A DNA stretch of 64,000 bases. Source: Artemia franciscana. Lineage: Eukaryota; Arthropoda; Branchiopoda; Anostraca; Artemiidae. Shown here in pieces: positions 11,271 to 23,885 of this stretch. The notes beneath the pieces are model-generated. The model made no database searches. It was not told where the DNA came from and saw only the letters and a program-made list of their open reading frames with translations. How positions within the stretch are numbered: position 1 is the first letter of the stretch; the number at the start of each line of letters is the position of its first letter. The translations under genes were made by a program, and so were the position numbers. The stretch lies in NCBI RefSeq assembly GCF_032884065.1, contig NC_088866.1:53576068-53640067 (forward strand), written 5' to 3'.

Positions 11271-11408
11271 TCTCTTGCTCTTTTTTTCTTCAGTATTTTT
11301 TTCTTCCATTCTTTCTTGCAAATTTTGAACCCCTTATAAAGGATAGTGTGTCCCTCATTAAAGGCAGGATACAAGCTGAATGATTAATATCTTGAATATA
11401 TTATCTAG

Positions 11409-11561
11409 AGGCGAGAACTACCTGATGGTACTTTGATAACCACCTTTTCGGATGGAAGAAAGGAGACCCGTTTCCCTAATGGAAAAGTTAAAGTTGTCGA
11501 TTCGTGTGGTGAGGTGCTGTTAGATACGAGAATAGCTGAAAGTACTTCATCTTCAAAATAG
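11409..11561 (+). CDS. CENPJ: CENPJ/CPAP/SAS-4 last coding exon
   Basis: The exon starts after the acceptor ATCTAG (11403-11408) in phase 0, matching the donor at 9049/9050, and ends at TAG 11559-11561: 50 codons plus stop. It reads RRELPDGTLITTFSDG, then RKETRFPNGKVKVVD and GEVLLDTRI, followed by a short Ser-rich tail. This has the layout of the extreme C-terminus of animal CENPJ, which also ends with an Arg-Arg-Glu-x-Pro-Asp-Gly repeat, a Gly-x-x-Glu-Thr segment and a Gly-x-Val-Leu-x-Asp-Thr motif. Together the two exons give about 115 residues of the G-box. The reading frame is intact. A 3' UTR must follow, but no clear AATAAA signal was identified just downstream. Confidence 0.9.
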   Translation, partial: RRELPDGTLITTFSDGRKETRFPNGKVKVVDSCGEVLLDTRIAESTSSSK

Positions 11562-12196
11562 TAATTTGAAAATTTAGTTTTCAAGTCGTGTTGAGTGCAT
11601 GATCTACCCCCAAGAAAAAACTATATCCTTTTTCAGTGTTTAGTTAAATCCATTTATCTAGTTGGCTTCTTGACCTTTGGATCTCCTCAAAATGTTAAAT
11701 TGTCTGTATAATTTCCCTAACTATGCTTTTTTCTGATGTTTGATATTCCATTTCTCCCAATATTCCTGTATGTTACATTAAGTGCCTAATTAGAGTATCT
11801 ACTGTATCAATCGATAACTTAAAGGTTACTACACCTCTTCTCTTGGGTCAGTTACTATTGAAGAAACAATATGGAGTGTCCATCTTCAAAGCGGGGTTGC
11901 TGAAAACTCGCTTTGTGAACTTGTAGTGTTTTGTTTTTAATGACCAATTTAACTCTGGTTTTAGATGGCTTTAAAGGATTGTATGTTGACACAAAGGTGC
12001 AAGGACGTTTCTAGTGGGGGGCAGGGACTACTTACCCTAATTTTCCTACCTTTTATTCCTTGTGTCTGACAGCTTTTTTAAACAGTACAACTATAAATTC
12101 AAGGTAAATGGACACATAAAATAATCTCGAAGGCCATTTATTTTTGTCTTCTAATCTTCTTTTGCTCCTAAGAAAGGATCTAGTTGGCTTGAACGT
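11562..12196 (+). other. CENPJ 3' flank
   Basis: AT-rich DNA after the CENPJ stop; it probably includes the 3' UTR. No further coding exon or repeat was recognised. It ends where the large duplicated block begins. Confidence 0.5.
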
Positions 12197-12382
12197 ATGT
12201 TGCAATCAGATCCATGCCTAAGAATTTTGTTCAAAACAAAGAGTCTTTTTTTTGGGGGGGGGGAGGATGAGGGTTAACTAGAATATTCATTTAATTTCTA
12301 ATTCTTGAAGTAACTGGAAAGCGTGTATTTCTGTTTAATCTTCTATGTTTTGGTAAATCCTGTTGAAGGAGTAAAGCAGGAA

Positions 12383-12407
12383 AAAACCCTTCCATTGGAA
12401 GGGTTTT
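12383..12407. repeat. Small perfect hairpin
   Basis: AAAACCCTTCC, loop ATT, GGAAGGGTTTT. It is preserved in copy 2 near 47500. It looks like a bacterial terminator, but in this eukaryotic context it is only a palindrome. Confidence 0.8.
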
Positions 12408-15400
12408 GTTTGAAGCAACTATTTTTTTTTGCAACTAAAAGAGTTAATTTTTGACTTCTAGATTTCTTGAATATATTAAAATTAAGTACAAATGTATTAT
12501 ATAGTAGTCTAGTTTGTCTTGATATAGGAAATCTTTGTTAACTTTTTTGAAATGTGAGTGCATTCCAATCTTAATTCATGTGCTACTATTACTCTTCTTT
12601 TTGTTTGAAGTTCATTGCTTTCAGATGAGGAATTATTTTTATGTTAAACCTTTTTCTTTTTTCAAAAGTATTTAATCTAATCTTAGACTTGTGTCAAGTT
12701 TGTCTTTACGAATAGGGCTGAACCCATAAGTGTTATTCTTTGCCAAAAAACCTTTTTATAATGTGGTTTTTTTCGCCGGGGGGAGGCTAATTACGAGACT
12801 CAACGTTGTTGGCGGGAGTGGCTTGACAATATGTGAGCGATAAAGTTCATTCTTATGTTGAAATTATAGGAAGAGCATACAAATTACTTCAATATAAGTG
12901 CAAATATCATTTATATGCTATAATTTTATTTATGCGGATGTCCTACTTTGTCGATAAAGTAAAATTGATCAATTAAAATTGTGATTCTCAGAACTTTCGG
13001 ACCTGGTCAGACTCTCTACCCCTCTACTGCATGCATGCACGTAGGAAAGGGGTAAGGTAGTTGCAAATTCCATTCAGAAATTGTTTTGAGTTGCCACAAA
13101 AATGGGATATTCGTCTTTTTTAGTATTACACCAACTTCTATGGACGTTATCTCTATATACAACGGGGAGGGGAGGGTGTCATAAATGTAAAAAAAGACAA
13201 ATGATCAGGTAGTTAATTCTAATTATGAAGTAAATTCTAAGAGACCGTTGGATAATAAAAGGGGGGATTTGAGACCCCCCTCCGCTTTTACCTACTTGCA
13301 AATTTTTCAAGTTTGCTACAACTGCGGAATGACGGGCGTAGTCGCTGGTTTCCTGGCTGTTCCACTTTTTGTGTTACTTGACTATTTTATACATCTTGGT
13401 GGCTTTCATCATTTTACTAATAATAAGTTATGTAAAACTATCCACTTGGTCGATATCCTCACTATTTAAAATCACCTCGTCACAAGGCATGAATAAGGGG
13501 GTTCGAATCTCCCTCCGAAATGTTTTTCAGACTCGTAAAATGTAACAGAAATTAGCATAAGCTTTTGATGCCTTTTTTGAGGTTTTTTTTTAACACCCCT
13601 CCCCCCGGCCCTTCGAAAAAATCCTGGATACATTATTGCCTCGTCATCCCCATTTAGTCGTAATCGCAGCAATATCATTCTCGTACATAGTACTAATCAG
13701 CATAAATGGCCATGCTAGGATAGGACCTTAAGTAAAGCCTCTCTATCAGCTGAGTCGATTGTTCATAGTCTATAAACTGAAAATTCAAGGGGTCTGAAGA
13801 TTGAAATCTGACGTCTCTCAATTATTGCCAGTTCTTCATTTTGCTATTATTTTGTTTTAAGGTACTTGTATGATGAACCCTATACCGCTAAGTTGTTCAT
13901 TCTTTGACGCATTATAGAACTGTTTGTTTTGTTTTTTCGTTGTTTTTTTTTCAACTTAGCGTGAGACAAGACAAAGATGAGTGACAGAATAAATAGAAAA
14001 TGCGTAGTTAGGGCTATGTGCTTAAACATTATGGGGGGGGGGATGTTGGTAAAGCGTATGAAGAGTGTGAAGTCAGAAAACAATTCTTAATACATAATAT
14101 GCAGAATAATTATGCCTAACACATTAGGCATGTGCACCTACTATACTTTACCCCCCTCCCCACCAATGTGCAAATATATTTACCCAAATTTGTTTTTAAA
14201 GTATAATATTTTTATTATACTTTGGTATATTTCATCAGGATTGATCGTCTATCAAACATATTAGAAAAATATTAGGTAGGAAGTATATCATACAAGTGCC
14301 TATTTTAACTTGAAAAAAAATGTGTGTAATGGGTTGTAATACAGAAATTTAAATTAGAGAATTGAACTGGTTCACAAGTGCTTATTTATTTTGTGCTTAT
14401 GATTTATATGACCTGTGATGTCTGTTCTTTTACCGGTTCTAATTCAAGTAAATTTGAATTACTTCAAGTCATATTACTTTTATTGATATTCTGCAAATTT
14501 TAATTTTTGACAAGTTGAAATCCTTGTGTCGGCTTCATTATGGAATAGAAATTTTAATATTTTTTGTTGACCCTATTTTGCCATATAAAGTTGAGGCATT
14601 TTATATATTTTTTTCAAGCTTTGCTAAAAAAAAATATATCAGTGGAGATTTTAGTAATAAATAGAAAAAAGTTAAAGAAAGCAACTTTCAAAACACAAGT
14701 TCTAGAAATCTACCGTCGGTGACAAGTCCCGGACCCCGGTGTTTTTCAGACTTGCTATTCTATACACAGCTTATAATTTGTATTGTATGTAACTCAAGTG
14801 TTGAAAATTACAAATGGGAGCTGGACTATATTATACTAGTCTCTGCGTCACTAGAAAAGAAAATCCAAGTATTGACTCAAAAAGTATGGGTAACTTGTAA
14901 GAATGGGATTTGTCGTTAGTGTCGATAAAAGCTATCAATGCCATGTAGCATTTGGCGACGTTTGGTATTTTTTCAGGCAATATAATTATTTTCCTGGTAG
15001 GAAATATGATCAAATACTTGTCACTACCCCATTTTTACCAATTAAATTAATTGGTCTTATTATTACACATAAAAATGCAAGTGTCGCCAAGCGCTAGATG
15101 ATGTTGACAGTTTTTTCGTCGACGCTAGCGTCAGTTTGCCCTTTTATAATTTACCTATACTCTTTTGACTGATTTATGAAGAGGGGGTTGCCTCAATTAT
15201 GGTTAAATATTAGGAGAATTTATGTATGAAATACATAAACAAGAATGTTAGGAGGTGGAGTCAGGATCCAACTTCCAAGCCTATTGTGGTCACAAACGAG
15301 AACTATCATAGCCTCCTGCACACCAGAAAAAGCCAGTGAACTATGTAGGCTCGTACTTTTTCTACATCTTATCATAGCTAACCTGGAAGTCCCATGAACA

Positions 15401-15600
15401 GACTCCTCTTAGCTGCTTCTTTTTAGTGTAGCTCCTCAATATTTTAATGTAACTTGTTCTTCAGGCTCCTGTTTCCTTTTAATATAACTTTATCCACAAC
15501 AGTATCTTGGCATAAATCAAATTCTCAAGTTTTATACCAACAAAAAGAAAACTGAACATAAATATATGAAACCCAGAGACTAAAATTTTTTTCGTAACAG
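12408..15600. other. AT-rich relic DNA without recognised genes
   Basis: Open frames here (for example near 13248-13469 and 14719-14919) are short. The first is broken in copy 2, and the second is unchanged only because the DNA is nearly unchanged. A stretch near 13490-13640, with GGGGGTTCGAATCTCCC and GAAAAAATCCTGGATAC, looks like an old dispersed repeat. Imperfect inverted ends GTAGCATTTGGCGACG (about 14945) and GTGTCGCCAAGCGCTA (about 15080) may mark a degraded inverted-repeat transposon. Confidence 0.4.
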
Positions 15601-16095
15601 ATTCAAATTTTAATCTGTGAGTCTGTGGACCAAAGAGACCCTAAATTTAAAAAAAATAATACCGAGATGAAGGCACAAGCTTTCCAAAAATGTTTCTAGT
15701 TGTTGTTTTTTTTGTATTTTTTTTTTTCAATCAGACGTAAATTAACATCAGTAAGTTCCTGGTCCAAGGGGATTCCAATTTACAAAACAAAAAATCTAAA
15801 ACAAATATGAGTTCAATCGAAAACAGTGTAAATAAAGGGCCAACGGTCTTTTTTGAATGGTTTGAAACTTAAACCTTTGAATCCCAGGGACAGGGGGGGG
15901 GGCTAGTATACAAAGGAAAATATGTAATTTTGGACTTAAAATGAGCCAAATATATTTTTTTTCGTTCCGGTTGAAATATATGTCCGCAAGCTCCCGGGGA
16001 TTTCAATGCACAAAATAGGGATAAAAATAATTTTTTCAGAGGACTCGAAACCCACTATGTACGTATCTGGGACCAGGGGACTCTAGATTACAAAG
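15600..16095 (+). repeat. Degenerate tandem repeat, units about 80-130 bp
   Basis: Five diverged units share a core like CCTGGTCCAAGGGGATTCCA followed by TTTACAAA. Cores lie near 15621, 15752, 15875, 15985 and 16065. Copy 2 is at about 50745-51240. Confidence 0.7.
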
Positions 16096-17379
16096 AAAAT
16101 TTTTGCTGGAGACAACAAACCTACAGGTATATAGACTGGGTGATGAGAACCTCACCGAAGACAAAACTACATTTGAAAAATCAATTTTATTAATTTGTGA
16201 TGCCTTGGAATCGGCCAAACATTGTTTTCCTCTAATCACCTTGAAATATGCTAGGAAAACCCATATAAAACCAAAAATTATCCATATTTTATCTTCTTTA
16301 TGGTTTTAATTCCCCTTCTCTATCTTCTGTGTCTTTTATAGGAAAGTGTAGTTTAAAGTATTACACAAAATTACGGCTGGTGGCACATTCCGGCTGAATG
16401 ATTTGGTTTTGTCTAAACTTTGCAGTTTTGTCAAAACTAAACATCTGTTTCTCCAACAGAAGAGAAAAACACCAAGAAATTATCAGTAAATCATTAGGCA
16501 CCTTAGCCTTAAAGGGGTAGTGGGGCAGTAGTCCCGTCCTTATTGTTGGTACCATCTTCTTTTGTTTTAAGTCTGACTTGATTGTTCTTTTTAATTTCTC
16601 TTCGGTTTTAAACTTTACTCCTTCATTCATAGAATTTATGTAAAGCTGTTAACTCTTCTTTCAAAAATTGTCTTTTCGAAACATTTATTTGAATTAATTA
16701 ACAAGAGAAGCTACGGTAGTGGTAGAGGTATAATCGCTCTTAAAGTTATGGTGATAGAGGTTTATGGTTTACATACTATTTTTAGACCTATATTGAGCAA
16801 TCTTGAACAAGTATGCTAACAGGGCAACGTACGAAAACATTTTTTTCTGCAAATTGACGTTATTTAGTAAATTTTTCATAGCATAGTACGGTTAAAAATA
16901 TTTGAAAATGCTAAATGAGACTTGAAATTCAGCAGGTAAAACTGGCACTATTACTGGGTTTTGCTAAATATTTAAAGGCCACATCCTACAGATTGAGTAT
17001 ATGTCGCTTTATAAAAATAGTGTTCAACTATAATGCTGATATAAATTAAAATTCGCTTTCATGAGAATTTCATGCCAATAATAGTTGCTTTGTTAAAAAA
17101 AATATGTCAATATTTTATTAAAGAGAAGACACCTATTTGTAACATAATGTAAGCATTTTTCTAATATTTTAAAAACTTTAGTCTCGGAATTAATGTAGGT
17201 CGTTCTACAAAATACGAGTTCAAGAATTACTGATAAAGAATAATAACCTTTAAAGCAAGTACTTTTGTCGGGATTTTTTTTTTTCCAGTCTCCTTTAAAT
17301 CACCAGAAAAACAGGTTTGGGAGCCTCTTTGGCTAACTAGGATTTTATTTTTATGCGAAATTATTTTAAAAAAAACATT
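16096..17379. other. No recognised feature
   Basis: AT-rich DNA shared with copy 2. No protein family, RNA gene or organised repeat was recognised on either strand. Confidence 0.4.
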
Positions 17380-18850
17380 CCAAAAAAGGAGATTTGTAAA
17401 AAAAAGTAAAAGCCATATTAAACTAAAGATCAGAAGAAATAGAAACTTACAATAACTCAAACTCAAAAAGACCAGAAATTACTATTAAAGATAAGTGAAA
17501 CCTACAACAAACAGAAATTAAATAAACAGTCATAGCAAAAAAATATACAACAGGTACTAATATAATTGAATAAAAGTATCTTAGAAAAGTAAAGCATTAG
17601 TTGAATATGCAAATCAAACTTAAAGCGAACAAAAATATTCAGCTATTGAAGTGTAAATGAAAACGACCAGAAATTAAACAAACCATCACAGCAAATAAAA
17701 CATAAAAGACTTACTTGACTTATGTCTCCTACCGGGCGTGGCTCAGCGTAGAGAGTGATGTCAACTTCCTCCAACTGTTTCGACCAGCAGCTAACGCTGG
17801 TGCGTCTTGAATATGGATGTTTTCAGGCTTCAAGTTTTTTAAAAGACTATCGGACATCAGTGTTTCGGCCTTCTGTGAGGTTGTTTCAAGGTACTAATAT
17901 AAATGAGTAAATAAATCTTAAAACGAGTGAAACTTAGATTAAATATGCAAATCAAGTTTGAAACGAGCAAAAATCACTACAAACAAGAGTTTGGGTGATT
18001 TTTGACAACAAAAATCCCTAAAAACAAGAGTTTGGGTGATTCGACTCCTTCCTTCACTGTAAAATTCTAATACCTACTACTTCATTGGTGCGTTACTGAA
18101 AAATATTTGTGTTTTGAACAGCCTTGGAAGGTACAAAAAAAAATCAAACCGAGTTTTTGATATATAATGCTATTAATTGTTGAAAGATCATCAGTTCAAG
18201 ATTTTTTTTCGCTGTAATTTGATTTTCATTTTCAATACCACAATAATTGAAAAAAAAATATTTGTAACATAATTCGTTTTAATTAAAGCACCAATGACAT
18301 AGTAGGCTTTAGACTTTTACAGTTAGGGAAGGGGGCAGTACCCAAACTCTTGTTAGTAGTGTGGCAATGTTTGTTTTGAACAGTCTTGGAAAATACAAAA
18401 AAAAATTAAATATGCTTGATATATAATGATATTAATTGTTGAAAGCTCAACAAAATTGAATTTGCTGTAATTATTATGTTTATTTTCAATGTTGTAATAA
18501 GCGCAAAAGAAAATTTTTTTAATATAATTCGTTTTCAGTAAAGTCCCAATGGTGCAGTAGGTTTTAGACGTTTACAATGAGAGAAGGAGGCAAAACTCAA
18601 ACTCTTGTTTGCAGAGATTTTTTTTTTCGTTTTGAGCTTGATTTGCACATTCAATTTAAGTTTCACTCGTTTTAAGATTCATTTACTCATTTATATTAGT
18701 ACCTATTGTATGTTTGTTTGCTGTGATGTTGTTTGTGTGTAACTGTATATGTGTGTAACAAACAACTGCGTATGTTTGTTTGCGGTTTCTATTTCTTCTG
18801 ATCTTAAATTTAATATGGCCTTGACTTTTCTTAAGAAAAATTCTTTTTCA
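17380..18850. repeat. Imperfect inverted-repeat element with internal repeats
   Basis: Left segments at about 17400-17445 and 17885-18010 are mirrored, as reverse complement, at about 18785-18850 and 18590-18710. Landmarks are CCATATTAAACTAAAGATCA versus TGATCTTAAATTTAATATGG, and GGTACTAATATAAATGAGTA versus TACTCATTTATATTAGTACC. The interior contains several copies of a roughly 80-bp motif. Copy 2 is at about 52530-53890, where one internal segment is deleted. Confidence 0.75.
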
Positions 18851-19345
18851 GGAAGTTTTTTTAAGCAGATTCTATAAATTTTTTATTACCAGAGTTTCAA
18901 GTTTTTCAAAATTCCCTATTTCAAAATAATTTTTACTCGGAGATAAACGAAAAATTTTGGCAAGAAATAACAAAATTAAACTAAATATTCGATGAATAAT
19001 GATATTAACTGCTGAAAGCTCGCCAGCTCAAGATCTTGTTTCACCCAGGGCCGAATTTAAAGCTTTGACGCTTTTAGGCCCAAGCGTTTTGGCCGCTCTA
19101 TTTTTGCAAGATCCTCGAGGAAATCCTCAAAACTTTGGGAAAAGTGAAAGCCACAGGGCCTAGTGGGCCTACTGGTTAGTCCTGGTCTGGTTTTGCTGCA
19201 GTTTGCATTTTATTTTCCACGCTTTAATAAGTAAACCAGGGAATATTTGTAATATATTTCGTTTTAGTAAAGTACCAAATACATAGTAGGTCTTATATTT
19301 TTACCGTTAGGAAAACGGGGAGTAGCCATAGTCTTGTTTGTAGTG
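18030..19345. repeat. Dispersed roughly 80-bp motif, four copies in both orientations
   Basis: A motif containing AAAGCACCAATGACATAGTA and ending in CAAACTCTTGTT occurs near 18280-18360, 18535-18610 and 19260-19345 on the plus strand, and inverted near 18016-18115. Spacer sequences between copies are also related, suggesting decayed duplications. Confidence 0.65.
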
Positions 19346-19429
19346 AAAAAGTTTTGCGAAAGAGCTCATAAGATTCAACGGAACTCCCATAATTTTTTTG
19401 AAGAGAATATCGTTAATAATTTTTTTTCG

Positions 19430-22400
19430 TGTGTGTGTATGTATGGGGGGGGGGGGTCGGACCATGAAGAAGGGCCAGGGGTCAGTTCCCTTAATCTTGA
19501 AATAAAATATTGTGTATAGTTTTTTTAGGGGAGGGGGGGAGGTCAGGCCATAGAGGGTCAGGTGTGAGCTGCCTCAACTTTTGGAGTAAAATGTCATTAA
19601 TATGTTTTTAGAGGGGTGGGGGTCTGGCCATACTGAGAAGGTCAGGGGTCAACTAGCTTAAGGTTTGGAATACAAAATCATTCATAAGTTTTTCGAGTTT
19701 GGGTGGGGGTTTGGCTTATCTGGTCTTTGAACTATTTTCGAAACCTTCGTATAAGAACCTTATATGCCCCATGGACATAACATACGACCCTTTCCCCAGG
19801 GCTGTGGTGGCCTGTGTTGACCCTGGGGTTTTTGTTAACCGATCTTCTGACTTATTTTAACAAAATAGCTTTCTCAAAAATTCGATCGGATAGATTTTAG
19901 GTAAAAAAAAAGGACATAACATACGACTCTTGCCCCAGGGCTGTGGTGATCTGTGTTGACCCTGGGGTTTTGTTAACCGATCTTTTGACTTATTTGAACA
20001 AAATAGCTTTCTCAAAAATTCGATCGGATGGATTTGAGGTAAAAAAGGCAGGAGGGCTAGTTGCCCTGCGGTCCCTTTTGACTCTTAAAAAGGGAACTAA
20101 AACTTTCAATTTTCAATAGAATGAGCCCGAACTTTTCTTCTTCCATATAAATCTTATGTGGCTCCGAGCATAATTTACAATCTTTCCTCCGGCCTTGGGG
20201 GAGGGGGGTGATTATGTTGAAGTTTTTATATCTGATTACTGGACTACTTTTAAAAATAGATGTCTTAAAATTTTGATTGAATGGGGGCTCGTAGCCCTCC
20301 GATCACTTTTGACTCTTAAAAAGGGCACTAGAAATTCCAATTTATAACTGAATGAGCCCCTTCTGAAGTTTATACTACCATTCCTTCCATAACAACTTTA
20401 TATGCCTCGAGGGAATAACTTACATCACCTGCTTCCAGGTTCTGGGGGGGGGCTTGTTACCCCTGGAGTTTTTGTTAAATGAGTTTTGGTCAATTTTAAA
20501 CAAGATGGCTCCATAAATAATTTAATCGGACGCATTTGAGGAAAAAAAGGTTGGTGGGTAAAGGGGGGGGGGTAGTTAACATCGGATCACTTTTGATTCT
20601 TAAAAGGGAACTAAAACTTTGAATTTCTAATCATTTGAGTCCCCTCCAAAGTTTTTAGGACCACTTCTTCCATAAAAACCATAGATACCCCTGGGGCACA
20701 AGCTACAACCATTAGTTTCGGTGCGCCCTGGGGGGGGGGGGAGAATGTTGACCTCGAATTTTTTGTTATTTGATCGTTGGACTATTTCAAAGAAAATGGC
20801 TTTCTCAAATCTGTCGGATGCTTTTAAGAAAAAATGGTATGGGGTGGGGGTAGATTCCCAGTGATCACTTTCGACTCTTATAAAGGTAACTCAATTTCCA
20901 TCCAAATGAGCAACCTCTGAGCTTAATACGACCATCCCTTAAATAAAATCTTATATTCCCCTGGGGCATAAGTAAAAATACTTGCCACTGGGCTCTTGGG
21001 CGTTGTGTAGACCCTGGAGTTTTTATTATCTGATGTTTGAACTATTTTCAATAACATACTTATCTCAAAACTTTCATTGGATGGGTTTGGGTAAAAAGAG
21101 CGGGAGGCTAGTTGACTTCTGATCTCTTTTGACTCTTAAAATTTGAACTAGAACTTTCAATTTCCAATCAAATGAACCTCTTCTAAAGTTTATACGAGCA
21201 CCCCTTCCATAAAAAAAACATATATGTCCCCAGAGCATAACTTACAACGCCTATCCCTGGGCCCTGGGAGGTTGTGTCTACGCCAGAAGGTGAACATTTT
21301 ATCGGACTTGGGGAGAAAAGAGCATAGAGGCTATTTGCTCTCTTATCACTTTGGCTCCTAAAAAGGACACAATAACTTCCGATTTCCTATCGAACTAGGC
21401 TCTCCAAAGTTTATATGACCATCCCTTCCATATGAAGTGCCTAAGGGGAAAAATTGGAGCCTTGTGGTCTAGAATTTGGTGAGGGAGGCTAGTTGCCATC
21501 GGATCACTTCAGATCATCGGAGTCCCCCCCCCCCTTCAAGTTTAAAACAACCACTACTTCCATATAAATTTTATTTTCCCGGGGGCATAAGTAACAATCC
21601 TTCCCTAGGAATCTGTGGGGGGGGGGATTGACACCCATGTTTTTGTAATTTAATCGTTGGATTATTTCAAACAAACTAGCAATCTCAAAATTCTGATCGG
21701 ATGCATTTGGAGAACAGAGGGTGTGTCAACCAAATAAGTTTTTGAATGGGGATAAATCAATTTATTTAGACAGTAAAAAAGCAGTCACAAAAGCTCACAT
21801 ATTTTGACCACTTAAGGTGTTACGTCAAAAATAGAGGGTGTGTGGAGGAGGGGATAAATTCCCTTTGATCCCTTTCGACTCATAAAAAGGTAACTAGAAC
21901 TTTCAATTTCCAAGTAAATGAGCCACCTCTGAAGTTTATACTACCTCTCCTTACATAAAAACCTTATATGCCCCATGGGCAAAACTTAAAACGCTTTTTT
22001 TCTGGGCTCTTGGGGTTTGTGTCTGGGACTGGGGGCTCAGATGTTTGAACTAATTTTAACAAAATGCCTATCTCCAAATTTTTATGGGATGGGTTTGGGG
22101 AAAAAAGGGCATAGAAGGGGGGCTAATTACCCTTTTGATCTCCTTTGTCTCTTTAAAAGTGAACTAGAACTTTCAATTTCCAGTCAAACGAGCTCAATCT
22201 TAAGTTTCAACGACTATCCCTTCTATAAGAACCATATATGCCCCAAGGGCTTAACTAACAACGCATGCCCCGGTCTCTAGGGAGCTGTGTTTATCCTGGA
22301 GTTTTATTATCTGGTGTTTGAACTGTTCTTACAAAAATAGCTATCCCAGATTTTTATCAGATGGGTTTAGGGAAAAAAGGGGTAGTGGAGGGTAGTTGTC

Positions 22401-22680
22401 CTCCAATCTATATGGACTCTGAAAAAGTGAAGTAGAAATTTTAACTTCCAATCAAATGAGCCCTCTCTGAAGTTTATACGAACATTCCTTCTAAAAGAAT
22501 CAAATATTCCACCAGGGCAACACCTGTCCCCTGGCCCAGGGGGGTCGTGTTGATCCCATAATTGCCCTCTCCATATCCCATAATTTTGACTCTTAAAAAG
22601 AGCACTAGAACTCCCGATTTCCAATCGAATGAGCCCGCTTTGAAGTTTATACCTTCCATATGAAGTGCCTCTGGGGAAAA
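19430..22680 (+). repeat. Satellite-like array of roughly 260-bp units
   Basis: About a dozen diverged units carry the landmark GACTCTTAAAAAGGGAACTA (near 20073, 20311, 20594, 20874, 21131, 21353, 21889, 22150, 22410 and 22589; spacing mostly 220-285 bp), TCCAATCGAATGAGCCC-like and CCCTGGGGCATAACTTACAA-like segments, and G-runs. Two adjacent units of about 140 bp at 19773-19912 and 19913-20047 are almost identical, a recent duplication. Short open frames inside are by-products. Copy 2 is at 54440-57715; related units in reverse orientation lie at 5680-6640. Confidence 0.85.
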
Positions 22681-22796
22681 AAAACTATAAAACATTAGAG
22701 CCGTATGGCCTTTACTACAGGTAATGCTATAGCGTTGCCTCTGATTTGATCCGGTCTTTAAAATATCATCTCAGTATTAGGTAGCTAACTAAAAAT

Positions 22797-23516
22797 ATGA
22801 ATTACTTCTCTGTTCGTAGGCAGTTTCGTAAAAGCTCAATTATTACATTACTTAATGATTTCACAGAGGAGGCTTTTTTGTCAAAGATGAAAGCTAACGC
22901 TAATAAATCATCAATTATGACAGTTAATTTTTTTAATCGCCCCCTTCTTTCAAAATTCCATTCCTCCCAAAATTCTTGTCACATGCATTAAACTACTTGG
23001 GGTGACCATTACTAATGATTTGAAGTGGGATGCCCATGTTCATAACATCCTCAAACAAGCTTCCCTCATGTTTCCCTTCTAAAGGTTTTTATTAAGTTTT
23101 CTTTCCCCCCTAAGAATCTCCTCAAACTTTATTGTTCCTTTTTTCGGCCAATACTGGAGTTGGCTTGTCTAGTGTGGCATTTCAGCCTTTCTTCAAAACA
23201 TACTTATATGATTGAAGATGTCCAAAAACGAGCAATTAGAATCATAAATGGTGAAGGGAAGATTCCATATCATTACTTACTAACCACTTTGGCCGAGAGA
23301 AGAAACCTCATGTGCCTTCTTCTTGGTACCAAGACCTTGTCTGTTCTCCAATTACGATCCAGCATCCCCAAACCCTACCTTTCCACCCGCAACATACCTT
23401 CCCATATATAATCCCAAAGAGTCCTCAACCTGACTCTCATCCCTGCTAAACATGAAAAGTATCACAAAACTTTTGTTCTGAGTTTTGATGATTTGTATAT
23501 TAGCCAGGAAAACTAG
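22797..23516 (+). pseudogene. Jockey/CR1-like reverse-transcriptase relic (3' end), copy 1
   Basis: The C-terminal third of a non-LTR RT with frameshifts. In order: a segment ending SSIMTVNFFNRPL, then after a frame change VTCIKLLGVTITNDLKWDAH (the conserved LGV-hhhsxDLxWxxH thumb motif), then LLKLYCSFFRPILELACLVW and MIEDVQKRAIRIINGEGKIP (the conserved Leu-Glu-x-Ala-x-x-Val-Trp and Gln-Lys-Arg-Ala motifs), and a final piece ending DLYISQEN-stop at 23514-23516. At least two frameshifts and an internal stop near 23408 make it a pseudogene. The catalytic core is absent. It lies directly after the satellite array. It differs from the RT at 6831, so it is a separate family. Confidence 0.8.
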
Positions 23517-23885
23517 TCATTAATTTTATTGTTATCTATTTATTTTTTTCTTTTTGACTTTTTAACTAAGTTTTGACTCGGCCTTTTTTTTCTTTATTTA
23601 TATATTTTGTTTGGATTATGTTTCACGTGAAGTTCAATGGATTATGTTTGACGTAAAGGTCGAATTCTTTATATACTAGTGCTATTTGTGACATAAAATT
23701 AAAATTCAGCAGTCATGTTGTGAACGAAATTCTTAAAATAAATTCCATTTGACTGTCAATGACAAACTAAGACGATACTTTACAGGTTATTTGACTTTTC
23801 TAAGGACGAGGAAAGGACTAGTAGGCTACACAGGCTCTAGGCCATGGGTCATTTCCCCTCAAAGAGGGAATGAGGGGGACTCACC
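23517..23885. other. Flank of RT relic
   Basis: AT-rich DNA; probably the 3' untranslated part of the retrotransposon at its start. Nothing else recognised. Confidence 0.4.

Noticed and set aside
12383..12407. Hairpin followed by T residues, resembling an intrinsic terminator
   Set aside because: Introns, LINEs and Helitrons show this is eukaryotic DNA; bacterial termination does not apply.
13248..13469. 73-codon frame with a hydrophobic segment
   Set aside because: The frame is disrupted in copy 2 (about 48380-48600), and the region resembles old dispersed repeat DNA.
14719..14919. 66-codon frame identical in both copies (49851-50051)
   Set aside because: Identity simply reflects the low divergence of the duplicated block; no family resemblance or splice signals support it.
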